Positions 17,951 through 26,843 are shown, counted from the stretch's first letter. The stretch is 64,000 nt of DNA from Flavobacteriales bacterium (GCA_016710015.1 JADJLR010000005.1:1-64000); one strand, 5' to 3'. Numbers and translations are program-made. The notes: generated from the sequence alone by a model not told the origin.

Positions 17951-19228
17951 GATCGTGTGATCAGTTGTGTGTACACGTCCTCCAAGACCGCACAATGATC
18001 CACGATGGATGGAACTGCGCCAGTTGCCGAGAACAGATAGCCTCGACGCCCGAGCCGTTCCATTTCCTCTGGATGATCGCAGGCCCAATGCATCTGCTTC
18101 TTCAGGTCTTCAATGGACCTATGCTTGAAAAGCAGACCGTTGTCCTGGTGTTGCACATACTCCACCATGCCACCTGCATCAGCCGTGATCACAGGAATGC
18201 CGCATGCCTGTGCTTCGTGGATGACCAAGGGCGAGTTCTCCATCCAGATGGAAGGCACCACGATGCACTCGACCCGATTGAAGACTTCGTCGGCGAGGTT
18301 CTGGTTCACATATGCCCCCATGAAGTGGATGCCTGTTCGAGAAGCTGCCATGGCCTGAAGCGCGGCCGTGCTCTGTTGGTCCTTCGCGCCCCAGATGTAG
18401 AGTTCGGCACCATCACCAAGTCCGTCAAAGGCTTCGATGAGCAGGTTCACACCCTTCGCCGGGATGTGCGTTCCGATGTAACCGAATCTGAACTTGGAAC
18501 CAGCATCGCGCTTCTTGGTCTTGGTCAAGTAGTCCGTCGGGAAGCCGTAGTCGAGGTACCTGACCTTCCCGGCATCAAAGCCGAACTCTTGAATGAATCG
18601 TGCCCGCAGGTATTCTGATGGGGCGATGAAGAGGTCCACAGCAGACGCGAGTCTGCGCATTTCCGCCATTCTTGTTCCGACCCACTTCGTCCAGTGATCC
18701 TCCTCGTTTCGGGATACACCATCGACGCCGGACATTGACGCTGCATAACATGTTCGAGCGCACTTCCTGTCCTCTTGTCCGTCGCACAGTTCATACAACC
18801 GTCCTTGGCCGAAGTTCCGCTGAAGGAATTGACCTCTCGGGCACATCAGCCAGAAATCGTGCAGCGTGAAGACAATCGGAATGCGCGCCTTCACCAATAC
18901 ATCCACGATGCCCGTGGACAAGTGATTGAGGTGGCCAATGTGTGCAACATCGGGTTCACAGGAGCGCACCAACTCCTCGAACCGCGCATCGAGTTCAGCA
19001 TGGCGGTAACCATCCTTGGCCCGCGGCATGTTCACCAGTTGAAGCGAAAGACCACAATGCACTTCGCTGGTCCTTATCAGTGATGTCCGGGGCGAAAGGG
19101 TTCTCCTCACGCGAGAAGACGACCACCTCATGGCGCTTGGACAATTCCTCGCAAACGGACTGGCTGTACACCTCAGACCCTGCGTTGTACAGCGGCGGAT
19201 ACCCGTGTATGACCTTCAAGATCCGCAT
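17947..19228 (-). CDS. GT4-family glycosyltransferase (frameshifted)
   Basis: The N-terminal part MRILKVIHGYPPLYNAGSEV to FSREENPFAPD is in one frame (from 19228). The rest, from about LQLVNMPRAKDGYRHAEL onward, is in another frame ending at 17947. It includes HIGHLNHLSTGIVD, the Cys-rich CDGQEDRKCARTCY, and the GT4 donor site FGYIGTHIPAKGVNLLI and ENSPLVIHEAQACGIPVI. One indel near 19040-19095 explains the split. Length of about 425 residues is normal. It transfers a sugar from a nucleotide donor. It is the first gene of an operon with the radical SAM gene (ATGA overlap) and WG-repeat gene. It may be an assembly error rather than a true pseudogene. Confidence 0.8.
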
Positions 19229-19250
19229 GTTCGCGCCGACCTCGAAGAGC

Positions 19251-19483
19251 TTACATATTCCTCCGGTACTGCCCCCCAACCTCAAACATCGCCGCGGTCA
19301 ACTGTCCCAGTGAGCAATACTTCGTCGCCTCCATCAGCACCGCGAACATATTCTCGTTCTTGATCGCCGCTTGTTGCAGATCGTGGATCGCCTGCTTGCC
19401 TTCCTTGGCGTAGGCCTTCTGCACGTTCTCCACGGTGCGGATCTGCGCTTCCTTCTCCTCCTCGATGGAGCGGATCAGCATGG
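19251..19483 (-). pseudogene. icmF C-terminal fragment, copy 1
   Basis: Reads EEEKEAQIRTVENVQKAYAK to FEVGGQYRRNM and stop, the last about 75 residues of an IcmF-type mutase. It starts within 12 bases of the delta-60 gene stop codon. It is closer to copy 2 (both have KQAIHDLQQAAIKNENMF) than to the intact gene (AALRKLQEAAIRNENMF). It lacks a start and any catalytic part. Confidence 0.85.
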
Positions 19484-19492
19484 TCCCACGGC

Positions 19493-20884
19493 TCACTGCT
19501 TCACTATCGGTAGGCGCTGCACACCCGAAGCGCTGCGGACCTCCAACATATAGACGCCCGGTGCCCCGTCCAACGAAAGTCCTGCTCCGCTGAAGATAGG
19601 CACCTGCTCCAACACGATCCTGCCCGTGAGGTCCCGTACGGTGGCCCATGCCTGCTCCTGACCGGGCCACTGGATGGTCATGCGCCCGTTGGAGGGGTTC
19701 GGCCATACGGATGCCTGCAGCTGCTCCGGTTCTTGGATGCCCACATTGGAGGTGGCGAGCCGCACGATGCTGCCCACGGCGTTGCCATTGTATTCCGAGA
19801 ACTGACCGCCTGCCAACAGTCGGCCGTCCGGAAGTTGTTCGATAGCGGCCACCACTTGTAACCCTCCATAGAAGCCCGTGCCCGTTTCGAAGGTCAAATC
19901 CGCATTGCCATCGGTATCGACCCGCCGTAAGCCCGCAGTCCCTGCAAGCAACGCTTTCCCATCTGCCTGGATGGCCACCTTGATGATGCGGGTCGGTGTT
20001 GATTGGCCATTGAAGCTGACATCCCTGGCACCATCGGTAGCGATACGCACCAAGCCGTTCACCGATGCACCCTGCCATGTCCAGAAGTCACCACCGCAGA
20101 TCAGTTTGCCGTCCGCCGTCAAGGCCATTCCGATCACTGAATAGCTTGACCCCGCACCCGCACCGGGATTGAACGAAGTATCCAATGTGCCGTTCCCATG
20201 CGCCTGCGCCAGTTGGTTGCGCGTGGTGCCGTTGTACTGCGTGAAGTAGCCGCCGATCACGATCTTCCCGTTGGGCCGCAGCACTACGTCATTCACATTA
20301 TCGTTCGTGCCTGCACCCACGTTGAACGCCGGGTCCATGCTGCCATCGACCAGTAATCGCACGATGCCACCCACCGTTGCGCCATTCCATTGGGAGAAGG
20401 AACCACCCACCAGTACTTTTCCATCGGGCTGCACCACCACACTCGTTACCATGCTGTTCGCCCCAGTGCCGATGTTGAAGCTGTTGTCCACACTACCATT
20501 GGGCATCAGGCGCACCAGTCGCCGGGAGTTGACCCCGTTGAAGTTGAAGAAGTTCCCACCAACGAGAATTCTACCGTCCGCCTGTGTGACGATCTCTTGC
20601 ACCGGGGCATCCGGCCCGGTGCCCACATCAAACCCCGTATCCAATGTGCCGTCCGCTCCCAACCTCACGATGGGTTTCACCGCCACACCATTGTATATGC
20701 TCAACTGATCGCCACCGACCAGCAGCTTGCCATCGGCCTGCCGTGTGATGGCAAGTACATCACCGGCAAAGCCAGTGCCTTGCACAAAAGTGGGATCGTA
20801 GGTGCCATCGGATTGCGCGCTCACGCGATCGGCGCACAGGTACGGGGAGAACAAGAGAATGAAAAGAAGTGTTGCTCGGAACAT
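19493..20884 (-). CDS. Delta-60 repeat T9SS-secreted protein
   Basis: A 463-residue protein with signal peptide MFRATLLFILLFSPYLCADRVSAQ. About six delta-60 repeats follow, each with the QADGKLLVGG..F..YNG core: ITRQADGKLLVGGDQLSIYN, VTQADGRILVGGNFFNFNGV, VVQPDGKVLVGGSFSQWNG, VLRPNGKIVIGGYFTQYNG. The T9SS type A domain begins near SVWPNPSNGRMTIQW and ends VQRLPIVKQ. The repeats form a propeller of unknown ligand. It sits between two fragments of an icmF gene. A CATATTTG box (minus strand, 20922-20929) lies 37 nt upstream. Confidence 0.9.
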   Translation of the reverse strand: MFRATLLFILLFSPYLCADRVSAQSDGTYDPTFVQGTGFAGDVLAITRQADGKLLVGGDQLSIYNGVAVKPIVRLGADGTLDTGFDVGTGPDAPVQEIVTQADGRILVGGNFFNFNGVNSRRLVRLMPNGSVDNSFNIGTGANSMVTSVVVQPDGKVLVGGSFSQWNGATVGGIVRLLVDGSMDPAFNVGAGTNDNVNDVVLRPNGKIVIGGYFTQYNGTTRNQLAQAHGNGTLDTSFNPGAGAGSSYSVIGMALTADGKLICGGDFWTWQGASVNGLVRIATDGARDVSFNGQSTPTRIIKVAIQADGKALLAGTAGLRRVDTDGNADLTFETGTGFYGGLQVVAAIEQLPDGRLLAGGQFSEYNGNAVGSIVRLATSNVGIQEPEQLQASVWPNPSNGRMTIQWPGQEQAWATVRDLTGRIVLEQVPIFSGAGLSLDGAPGVYMLEVRSASGVQRLPIVKQ

Positions 20885-21048
20885 GCGATGGTTGGTTTTG
20901 AGCGAGAACGGATAGAGAAAGCAAATATGAGCAAATGAAGCGACTCACCTTCCTATTCAACACCCTTCCATGGACCCGGTTCAGTACAGCGCGTCACATA
21001 CTCTTCCGATACTGTCCCACATCAAACCTCGGCCCAGTTGTTGCCTCA

Positions 21049-21440
21049 TTACATGTTCCGGCGATATTGACCTCCGACCTCGAACATGGCTTCAGTAAGC
21101 TGCCCAAGTGAGCAATACTTCGTCGCCTCCATCAGCACCGCGAACATATTCTCGTTCTTGATCGCCGCTTGCTGCAGATCGTGGATCGCCTGCTTGCCTT
21201 CTTCGGCATAGACCTGCTGCACGTTCTCCACGGTGCGGACCTGCCTGCCGGCAGGCAGGTCTGCGCTTCCTTCTCCTCCTCCGTCACGCGCCTGCCTGCC
21301 GGAGCTTCAGCGTAGGCAGGGATCACTTCCTTCGGCAGGATCGTCGGTGAGCCCTTCGAGCTGAGGAAGGTGTTCACGCCGATGATGGGGAAATCGCCGC
21401 TGTGCTTCAGCGTTTCGTAATAGAGGCTTTCCTCCTGGAT
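21049..21440 (-). pseudogene. icmF C-terminal fragment, copy 2, with palindrome insertions
   Basis: It carries RIQEESLYYETLKHSGDFPI, VNTFLSSKGSPTILPKEV, then, after two palindromic insertions that shift the frame, ENVQQVYAEEGKQAIHDLQ to FEVGGQYRRNM and stop. It corresponds to the last about 130 residues of IcmF. CCTGCC palindromes lie at 21240-21259 and 21291-21320. A third, at 21446-21465, marks the upstream edge of the homology. It is directly downstream of the intact icmF. Confidence 0.85.
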
Positions 21441-21465
21441 GCGGCCCTGCCTGCCGGCAGGCAGG
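21240..21465. repeat. Three copies of a CCTGCCTGCCGGCAGGCAGG palindrome
   Basis: Perfect 20-bp palindromes are at 21240-21259 and 21446-21465. A third copy with a longer loop is at 21291-21320 (CCTGCCTGCCGGAGC to GTAGGCAGG). They interrupt the icmF fragment, and in the surrounding frames translate as LPAGRQ or PAGR. This kind of short palindrome, dispersed inside coding frames, is known from several bacterial lineages. Confidence 0.8.
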
Positions 21466-21493
21466 TGCGCTAACGTGATCTGTGCTAAGTGCA

Positions 21494-24400
21494 TCACATG
21501 TTCCTTCTATACTGCCCACCAACTTCAAACATCGCTGAGGTTAGCTGGCCAAGTGAGCAGTACTTGGTGGCTTCCATAAGGACGGCAAACATGTTCTCGT
21601 TGCGAATGGCGGCCTCTTGCAATTTCCGCAATGCCGCTTTCCCCTCCTCCTCATAAGCCTTCTGCACATTCTCGACGGTCCTGATCTGCGCCTCTTTCTC
21701 TTCTTCCGTTGCCCGTATGACTTCCTTCGGAAGTACGGTCGGTGATCCTTTGCTGCTCAGGAACGTGTTCACCCCGATGATCGGAAACTCCCCCGTGTGC
21801 TTAAGGGTCTCATAGTACAAGCTCTCCTCTTGTATCCTGCTCCTTTGGTACATCGTTTCCATGGCGCCGAGCACGCCGCCGCGTTCGGTGATGCGGTCGA
21901 ACTCGGTGAGCACGGCCTCTTCCACCAGGTCGGTGAGCTCTTCGATGATGAAGCTGCCCTGCAGCGGGTTCTCGTTCTTGGCGAGGCCGAGCTCCTTGTT
22001 GATGATGAGCTGGATGGCCATGGCGCGGCGCACGCTCTCTTCGGTGGGCGTGGTGATGGCCTCGTCGTAGGCGTTGGTGTGGAGCGAGTTGCAGTTGTCG
22101 TAGATGGCGTACAGCGCCTGCAACGTCGTGCGGATGTCGTTGAAGTCGATCTCCTGCGCGTGGAGGCTGCGGCCACTGGTCTGGATGTGGTACTTGAGCA
22201 TCTGGCTGCGCTCGTCGGCGCCGTAACGATGCTTGAGCGCCTTGGCCCAGAGGCGGCGCGCCACGCGGCCCATCACGGCGTACTCGGGGTCCATGCCGTT
22301 GCTGAAGAAGAAGCTCAGGTTGGGCGCGAAGGCGTTGATGTCCATGCCCCGGCTCAGGTAGTACTCCACATAGGTGAAGCCGTTGGCCAGTGTGAAGGCG
22401 AGTTGCGAGATCGGATTCGCTCCGGCCTCCGCGATGTGATAGCCGCTGATGCTGACGCTGTAAAAGTTGCGGACCTTCTCTTCGATGAAGTACTGCTGCA
22501 CGTCGCCCATCAAGCGCAGCGCGAACTCGGTGCTGAAGATGCAGGTGTTCTGCGCCTGGTCCTCCTTGAGGATGTCGGCCTGCACGGTGCCGCGGACCTG
22601 CGCGAGCGTGTCGGCCTTGATCTTGGCGTAGATGTCCGGAGGTAATACTTGGTCACCGGTTATGCCGAGGAGGAGGAGGCCTAGACCGTCGTTGCCTTCC
22701 GGGACCTCGGCGTTGTATTGAGGGCGGGTAGGTGAATGGTGAATGGGAGTTGGTGAATGGGAAGAGCCGCTCCCTCCATTCGCCATTGACCATTCGCCAT
22801 TCGCCTTTGCATCCTTCTCCCAGCGTTCCGCGATCTTCCTCTCGACCTCCGCTTCCAATCCGTGTTCGCGGATGTACTTCTCGCAGTTCTGATCGATCGC
22901 CGCGTTCATGAAGAAGCCCAACAACATCGGTGCGGGACCGTTGATGGTCATGCTCACGCTCGTGGTCGGTGCCGTAAGGTCGAAGCCGCTGTACAGTTTC
23001 TTGGCATCGTCGAGGCAGCAGATGCTCACGCCGCTGTTACCGACTTTCCCATAGATGTCCGGGCGACGACCGGGATCGTGGCCGTAGAGCGTGACGCTAT
23101 CGAACGCGGTGCTGAGACGCTTGGCAGGAAGGCCCTGGCTCACGTAGTGGAAACGCTTGTTGGTACGCTCCGGTCCACCTTCGCCGGCGAACATCCGCGC
23201 GGGGTCCTCGCCTTGGCGTTTGAAGGGATAGATGCCCGCGGTGTAAGGGAAGAAGCCGGGCGTGTTCTCCTGCATGGCCCAGCGCACCTTGTCGCCCCAG
23301 CTGCGGAACTTCGGTAGTGCAACTTTCGGGATCTTCAGGTGACTGAGGCTCTCGGTGTGGTTGGGGACCTTGATCTCCTTGCCGCGAACCGAATACACAT
23401 AGAATTCGTCCGAGTACCTCCTTTCCTCTTCGCTCCATCCTTGCAGCATTGACCACAAGTGTGGATCCAGGTCCTTCCTTATCTCTTCAAATTTCTTGAT
23501 GAGATTGCTGATCGCTGATTGCTGATCAGCCTCTGCACCGAGGTTGGTGCTAGGCGAATCAGCAATCAGCGAATTAGAAATGAGCAAGTCCGGACCATCG
23601 AAAGTCAAGACAGCGGAATAAAGTCCGTACAACTGATCGGCAATGGAAGCTTGTTTCCGGACTTGATCGTCATACCTCCGGTTGTTCTCACTGATCTCGC
23701 TCAAGTACCTGCTCTTCGCGGGCGGGATGATCCACACCTTCTCGCTCATCTCGTCGTGCGCGTGGAAGGTGCTGTGGAAGTCAACGCCCGTCTTCGACTT
23801 GATGGTCTCCATCAGCCGCACGTATAGGTTGTTGGTTCCTGGATCGTTGAATTGGCTGGCGATCGTTCCAACTACAGGCAACTTGTCATCGTCGGCATCC
23901 CACAGCTGGTGATTGCGCTTGTACTGCTTCTTCACGTCGCGCACGGCATCTTGCGCGCCGCGTTTGTCGAACTTGTTGATCGCCACCACGTCGGCGAAGT
24001 CGAGCATGTCGATCTTCTCCAATTGCGTGGCCGCGCCGAACTCGGGCGTCATGATGTAGAGCGAAACGTCGCTGTGGTCGAGGATCTCCGTATCGCTCTG
24101 GCCGATGCCGCTGGTCTCCAGTACGATCAGGTCGAAGCCCGCGGCTTTCAGCACATCCACCGCTTCCTGCACATGCTTGCTCAATGCGAGGTTGCTCTGG
24201 CGCGTGGCGAGGCTGCGCATATACACGCGTTCGCCACGGATGCTGTTCATGCGGATGCGATCGCCCAGCAGCGCGCCGCCGGTCTTGCGCTTGCTCGGGT
24301 CCACGCTGATCACGCCGATGGTCTTGTCGGGCTGATCAAGCAGGAAGCGGCGGATCAATTCATCCACCATGCTGCTCTTTCCCGAACCACCGGTTCCCGT

Positions 24401-25030
24401 GATGCCGAGCACCGGAGCCTTGTTCGCCTTCGCCTTCTTGTGGATGTCGTCGCTCAACTTGGCGTAGACCTCCGGATGGTTCTCTGCGGCACTGATCAAG
24501 CGCGCGATCCCGGTCCAGTTCTTCGGCGACAGTTCCTTCGCCTCACCATTCACTTTGGCGCTCAGGTCGAAGTCGGCCTTCTCCAACATGTCGTTGATCA
24601 TCCCCTGCAAACCCATCGAACGGCCATCGTCCGGGTGATACAAGCGCGTGATGCCGTATTCGTGCAGTTCCTTGATCTCTTCGGGCAGGATCGTCCCTCC
24701 TCCTCCTCCGAAGATCTTGATCCCGCCGGGGCGGGACGGGTCATGCCCGCGCTCTTTGAGCAGGTCGTACATGTACTTGAAGTACTCGGTATGCCCGCCT
24801 TGGTAGCTCGTCATCGCGATGGCGTGCGCATCCTCCTGGATCGCGGTGTTCACCACGTCCTCCACGCTGCGGTCGTGGCCCAAGTGGATCACCTCAGCGC
24901 CGGTGGCTTGGATGATCCTTCTCATGATGTTTATTGCCGCATCATGACCATCAAAGAGGGATGCCGCAGTGACTACGCGGATCTTATTCTTGGGGACGTA
25001 AGGCGTGGCTTGAACAAAGGCTGTAGACAT
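21494..25030 (-). CDS. icmF: Fused acyl-CoA mutase IcmF (isobutyryl/methylmalonyl-CoA mutase with G-protein chaperone)
   Basis: 1178 residues. Order: B12-binding domain (10-150, FDGHDAA with base-off His29), MeaI-like GTPase (Walker A GITGTGGSGKSS about 209-220, ETSGIGQSD, NKFD 352-355), a linker, then the TIM-barrel mutase and small subunit (PEGNDGLG, VRGTVQADILKEDQAQNTC, SGYHIAEAGANPISQLAF). The enzyme rearranges branched acyl-CoA using adenosylcobalamin, with the GTPase guarding cofactor loading. The substrate-site loop reads TAGIYPFKR. Repeat-derived in-frame inserts lie at about residues 98-103, 482-511 and 743-770. Start 25030 begins MSTAFVQATPYVPKNK. A TAACTTCG box (25036-25043) is 5 nt upstream. 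Confidence 0.9.
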   Translation of the reverse strand: MSTAFVQATPYVPKNKIRVVTAASLFDGHDAAINIMRRIIQATGAEVIHLGHDRSVEDVVNTAIQEDAHAIAMTSYQGGHTEYFKYMYDLLKERGHDPSRPGGIKIFGGGGGTILPEEIKELHEYGITRLYHPDDGRSMGLQGMINDMLEKADFDLSAKVNGEAKELSPKNWTGIARLISAAENHPEVYAKLSDDIHKKAKANKAPVLGITGTGGSGKSSMVDELIRRFLLDQPDKTIGVISVDPSKRKTGGALLGDRIRMNSIRGERVYMRSLATRQSNLALSKHVQEAVDVLKAAGFDLIVLETSGIGQSDTEILDHSDVSLYIMTPEFGAATQLEKIDMLDFADVVAINKFDKRGAQDAVRDVKKQYKRNHQLWDADDDKLPVVGTIASQFNDPGTNNLYVRLMETIKSKTGVDFHSTFHAHDEMSEKVWIIPPAKSRYLSEISENNRRYDDQVRKQASIADQLYGLYSAVLTFDGPDLLISNSLIADSPSTNLGAEADQQSAISNLIKKFEEIRKDLDPHLWSMLQGWSEEERRYSDEFYVYSVRGKEIKVPNHTESLSHLKIPKVALPKFRSWGDKVRWAMQENTPGFFPYTAGIYPFKRQGEDPARMFAGEGGPERTNKRFHYVSQGLPAKRLSTAFDSVTLYGHDPGRRPDIYGKVGNSGVSICCLDDAKKLYSGFDLTAPTTSVSMTINGPAPMLLGFFMNAAIDQNCEKYIREHGLEAEVERKIAERWEKDAKANGEWSMANGGSGSSHSPTPIHHSPTRPQYNAEVPEGNDGLGLLLLGITGDQVLPPDIYAKIKADTLAQVRGTVQADILKEDQAQNTCIFSTEFALRLMGDVQQYFIEEKVRNFYSVSISGYHIAEAGANPISQLAFTLANGFTYVEYYLSRGMDINAFAPNLSFFFSNGMDPEYAVMGRVARRLWAKALKHRYGADERSQMLKYHIQTSGRSLHAQEIDFNDIRTTLQALYAIYDNCNSLHTNAYDEAITTPTEESVRRAMAIQLIINKELGLAKNENPLQGSFIIEELTDLVEEAVLTEFDRITERGGVLGAMETMYQRSRIQEESLYYETLKHTGEFPIIGVNTFLSSKGSPTVLPKEVIRATEEEKEAQIRTVENVQKAYEEEGKAALRKLQEAAIRNENMFAVLMEATKYCSLGQLTSAMFEVGGQYRRNM
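22731..22805. repeat. GGTGAATGG-type inverted repeat inside icmF
   Basis: Left arm GGTGAATGGTGAATGGGAG (from 22731) and right arm CCATTCGCCATTGACCATTC (from 22776) face each other. In the protein they make the odd linker GEWSMANGGSGSSHSP between the two mutase segments. The open frame is preserved. It looks like an inserted repeat tolerated in a linker. Confidence 0.6.
23513..23571. repeat. GCTGATTGCTGAT-type inverted repeat inside icmF
   Basis: CGCTGATTGCTGATCAGCC (23513-23531) is nearly complementary to GGCGAATCAGCAATCAGCG (23553-23571). It is translated as LIADSPSTNLGAEADQQSAI in the linker after the GTPase domain. The frame is preserved. Confidence 0.6.
24719..24740. repeat. GATCCCGCC palindrome inside icmF
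   Basis: GATCCCGCCGGGGCGGGACG forms a short hairpin and is translated as DPSRPGG between LKERGH and IKIFGGGGG, where relatives I know have a shorter loop. Similar palindromes occur at 15780-15801 (inside another gene) and 25109-25124 (at the end of an icmF fragment). Confidence 0.6.
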
Positions 25031-25116
25031 GGAAGCGAAGTTACCGGGAAGGGATCTGATGAAGCGGCGAGTTCGAAACGCCAAGCATGTTGAGCGACGA
25101 AGGAGCGAGATCCCGC

Positions 25117-25224
25117 CTAAGCGGGAATGTTGATGGCGGCATCGTGGCCATCGAAGAGCGAAGCCGCGGTGACGATGCGGATCTTGTGCTTGGGGACGTA
25201 GGGCGGAGATTGTACGAAGGACAT
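25117..25224 (-). pseudogene. icmF N-terminal fragment
   Basis: Reads MSFVQSPPYVPKHKIRIVTA, then ASLFDGHDAAINIPA and stop, 35 residues matching the first part of the B12-binding domain of the neighbouring intact IcmF (MSTAFVQATPYVPKNKIRVV). Homology stops at AINI, exactly where a CCCGCCTAAGCGGG palindrome begins and supplies the stop. It is a leftover 5-prime end of an icmF paralog. Confidence 0.85.
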
Positions 25225-25334
25225 TCAGTGTGGGCCCAGGCTGGTGCAAAGGCGTGGGTGCGAAGGTACCGGAGAGGCGTGGATCCTGAATATCGGACCA
25301 AGCAGGCGATAGGACCGGCCACGCTCAGGATCGA

Positions 25335-26843
25335 CTAGCGCCACGGTCCATTGAGCACGGTCTCTCGGATCGGTCGCTTCGGTAGTGAGCAGCCGTAGAT
25401 CCGCGTGCCACGTTCGCGTGCGAATGGGTCTACGATGCTATCCACCAGAACGACCATTTCGAATGCCATTGCCTCTGGCCATTGCCGGAAGTCCGTGTCC
25501 TGGGCTTCCTGCACGAAGATCATGCTCCGGTAGGCTGGTTCCCATTGCATCCAATGGGCATAGTCCGCATTGAAGGTGACCGCGCGAGGCTCGATAACGG
25601 ATGCGTAGAAATTGATGGCGCCCGCTTCACCGTAGTTACTGCAGAAGACCAGCACCGGACCGTCCGCCTTCAACCGGCCGTGTAGGCGCAGCACCTTGTC
25701 TGCCAATTCCCGCCAACCCCGCATATCAGCAAAGTCCTGCGGCAGATCGTGCTCCTTACCATCCTCCCAAGTGGACTTGCCCATGAACGCAACGCGATCC
25801 TGATCGGCTGCGATCACCTCGGCCGATCTGCTTGGGAAGATGTATGATATCAATGGCACGAAGCTGACCACGATGCCGACCACCAACAGCGGTCGCAGCC
25901 AACGCCACCATCCCTTCTTCAGCCAACTCTCCAAACGGATCGACCCGATCCCAAGCAGCACCGGGTAAAGGCCGAACGCATAATAGGGCTTCGCCTGGGC
26001 CAGGGTGAAGAGCATCAACACAATGACCCAAGTATGAAAGAGGAACCGGTATCGGGCGAACGGCTTGTGGAATATCAAGGCGACCAACGCTGCGAGCAGA
26101 ACAAGCAATTCCGCGAAGAACATCTTGGGTTGTTCCAGTAGGAACGCGATCCGGTCGTTGTTCACCAGCTGTGAAGTGCCCAGCTCCTCCATGTGCGCCA
26201 CCACTGGCCAATCGTTTCGCCACTGCCAGAACAAGTTCGGGGACACGAGGACCAACGCGAGTGCCGCTGCCCACAACGTGTTCCTTCCGAGCAGAAGCTT
26301 GCGCTGCGGGGTGAGCATCAACCCGGCCAACGCGCCCATACCCAGGAAGGCGATGTTGTATTTGTTCAGCAGGCCAACGGCGAACACCACGGCAGCGTAG
26401 AAGAGCCAGTGCGGTCGCTCTGTGCGAACCCATTGCACCAACAAAGTGAGCACCGTGGTCCATGCCAGCACATCCATGGAGTTGGGCTGGAACAGGATGT
26501 CCAGGCGCAAAAGACCAGAGCAGATCAGCGCCGTGGCGCTCAAGGCTTGCGCGAACAGCCCACCTCCCACAGATCGCACGAGCCACCACACCACAGCGAT
26601 CGTGAGCGCCCCGAACAGGGCCGGGAAGAATTGCACCCAGAACGGATCGCTACCAAGTGCATGGATAAGCCATGAAACCCAGGACGTGAACGGTGGGACC
26701 GATGCGTAACCCCAAGCGAGGTGATGCCCCTGGTCCAAGTGCAGGAATTCATCGCGATGCCGATCGAACGATGGATCCAACAGCAGGTAGGACGCCAGGA
26801 TCTTCACCAGCATGAACACACCCAACAAAGCCTTGCGCAGCAT
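25335..26843 (-). CDS. GT39-type membrane glycosyltransferase (ArnT/PMT-like)
   Basis: 502 residues with about ten to eleven membrane helices. The first periplasmic loop carries DRHRDEFLHLDQGHHLAWGY with the acidic residues of GT39/PMT_2 enzymes, followed by SVPPFTSWVSWLIHALG. Family members move a sugar from a polyprenyl-phosphate donor onto a lipid, glycan or protein outside the membrane. A C-terminal soluble part (GWRELADKVLRLHGRLK to PIRETVLNGPWR) follows. A TACATTCG box (minus strand, 26848-26855) is 4 nt upstream of the start. No obvious operon partner. Confidence 0.8.
   Translation of the reverse strand: MLRKALLGVFMLVKILASYLLLDPSFDRHRDEFLHLDQGHHLAWGYASVPPFTSWVSWLIHALGSDPFWVQFFPALFGALTIAVVWWLVRSVGGGLFAQALSATALICSGLLRLDILFQPNSMDVLAWTTVLTLLVQWVRTERPHWLFYAAVVFAVGLLNKYNIAFLGMGALAGLMLTPQRKLLLGRNTLWAAALALVLVSPNLFWQWRNDWPVVAHMEELGTSQLVNNDRIAFLLEQPKMFFAELLVLLAALVALIFHKPFARYRFLFHTWVIVLMLFTLAQAKPYYAFGLYPVLLGIGSIRLESWLKKGWWRWLRPLLVVGIVVSFVPLISYIFPSRSAEVIAADQDRVAFMGKSTWEDGKEHDLPQDFADMRGWRELADKVLRLHGRLKADGPVLVFCSNYGEAGAINFYASVIEPRAVTFNADYAHWMQWEPAYRSMIFVQEAQDTDFRQWPEAMAFEMVVLVDSIVDPFARERGTRIYGCSLPKRPIRETVLNGPWR

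Noticed and set aside
19251..20078. 275-codon minus-strand frame joining the delta-60 region and the icmF fragment
   Set aside because: Only its last part (the icmF fragment) has family similarity; the rest is a shadow of the delta-60 gene.
23852..25093. 413-codon plus-strand frame opposite icmF
   Set aside because: Shadow of the IcmF GTPase and B12 domains.
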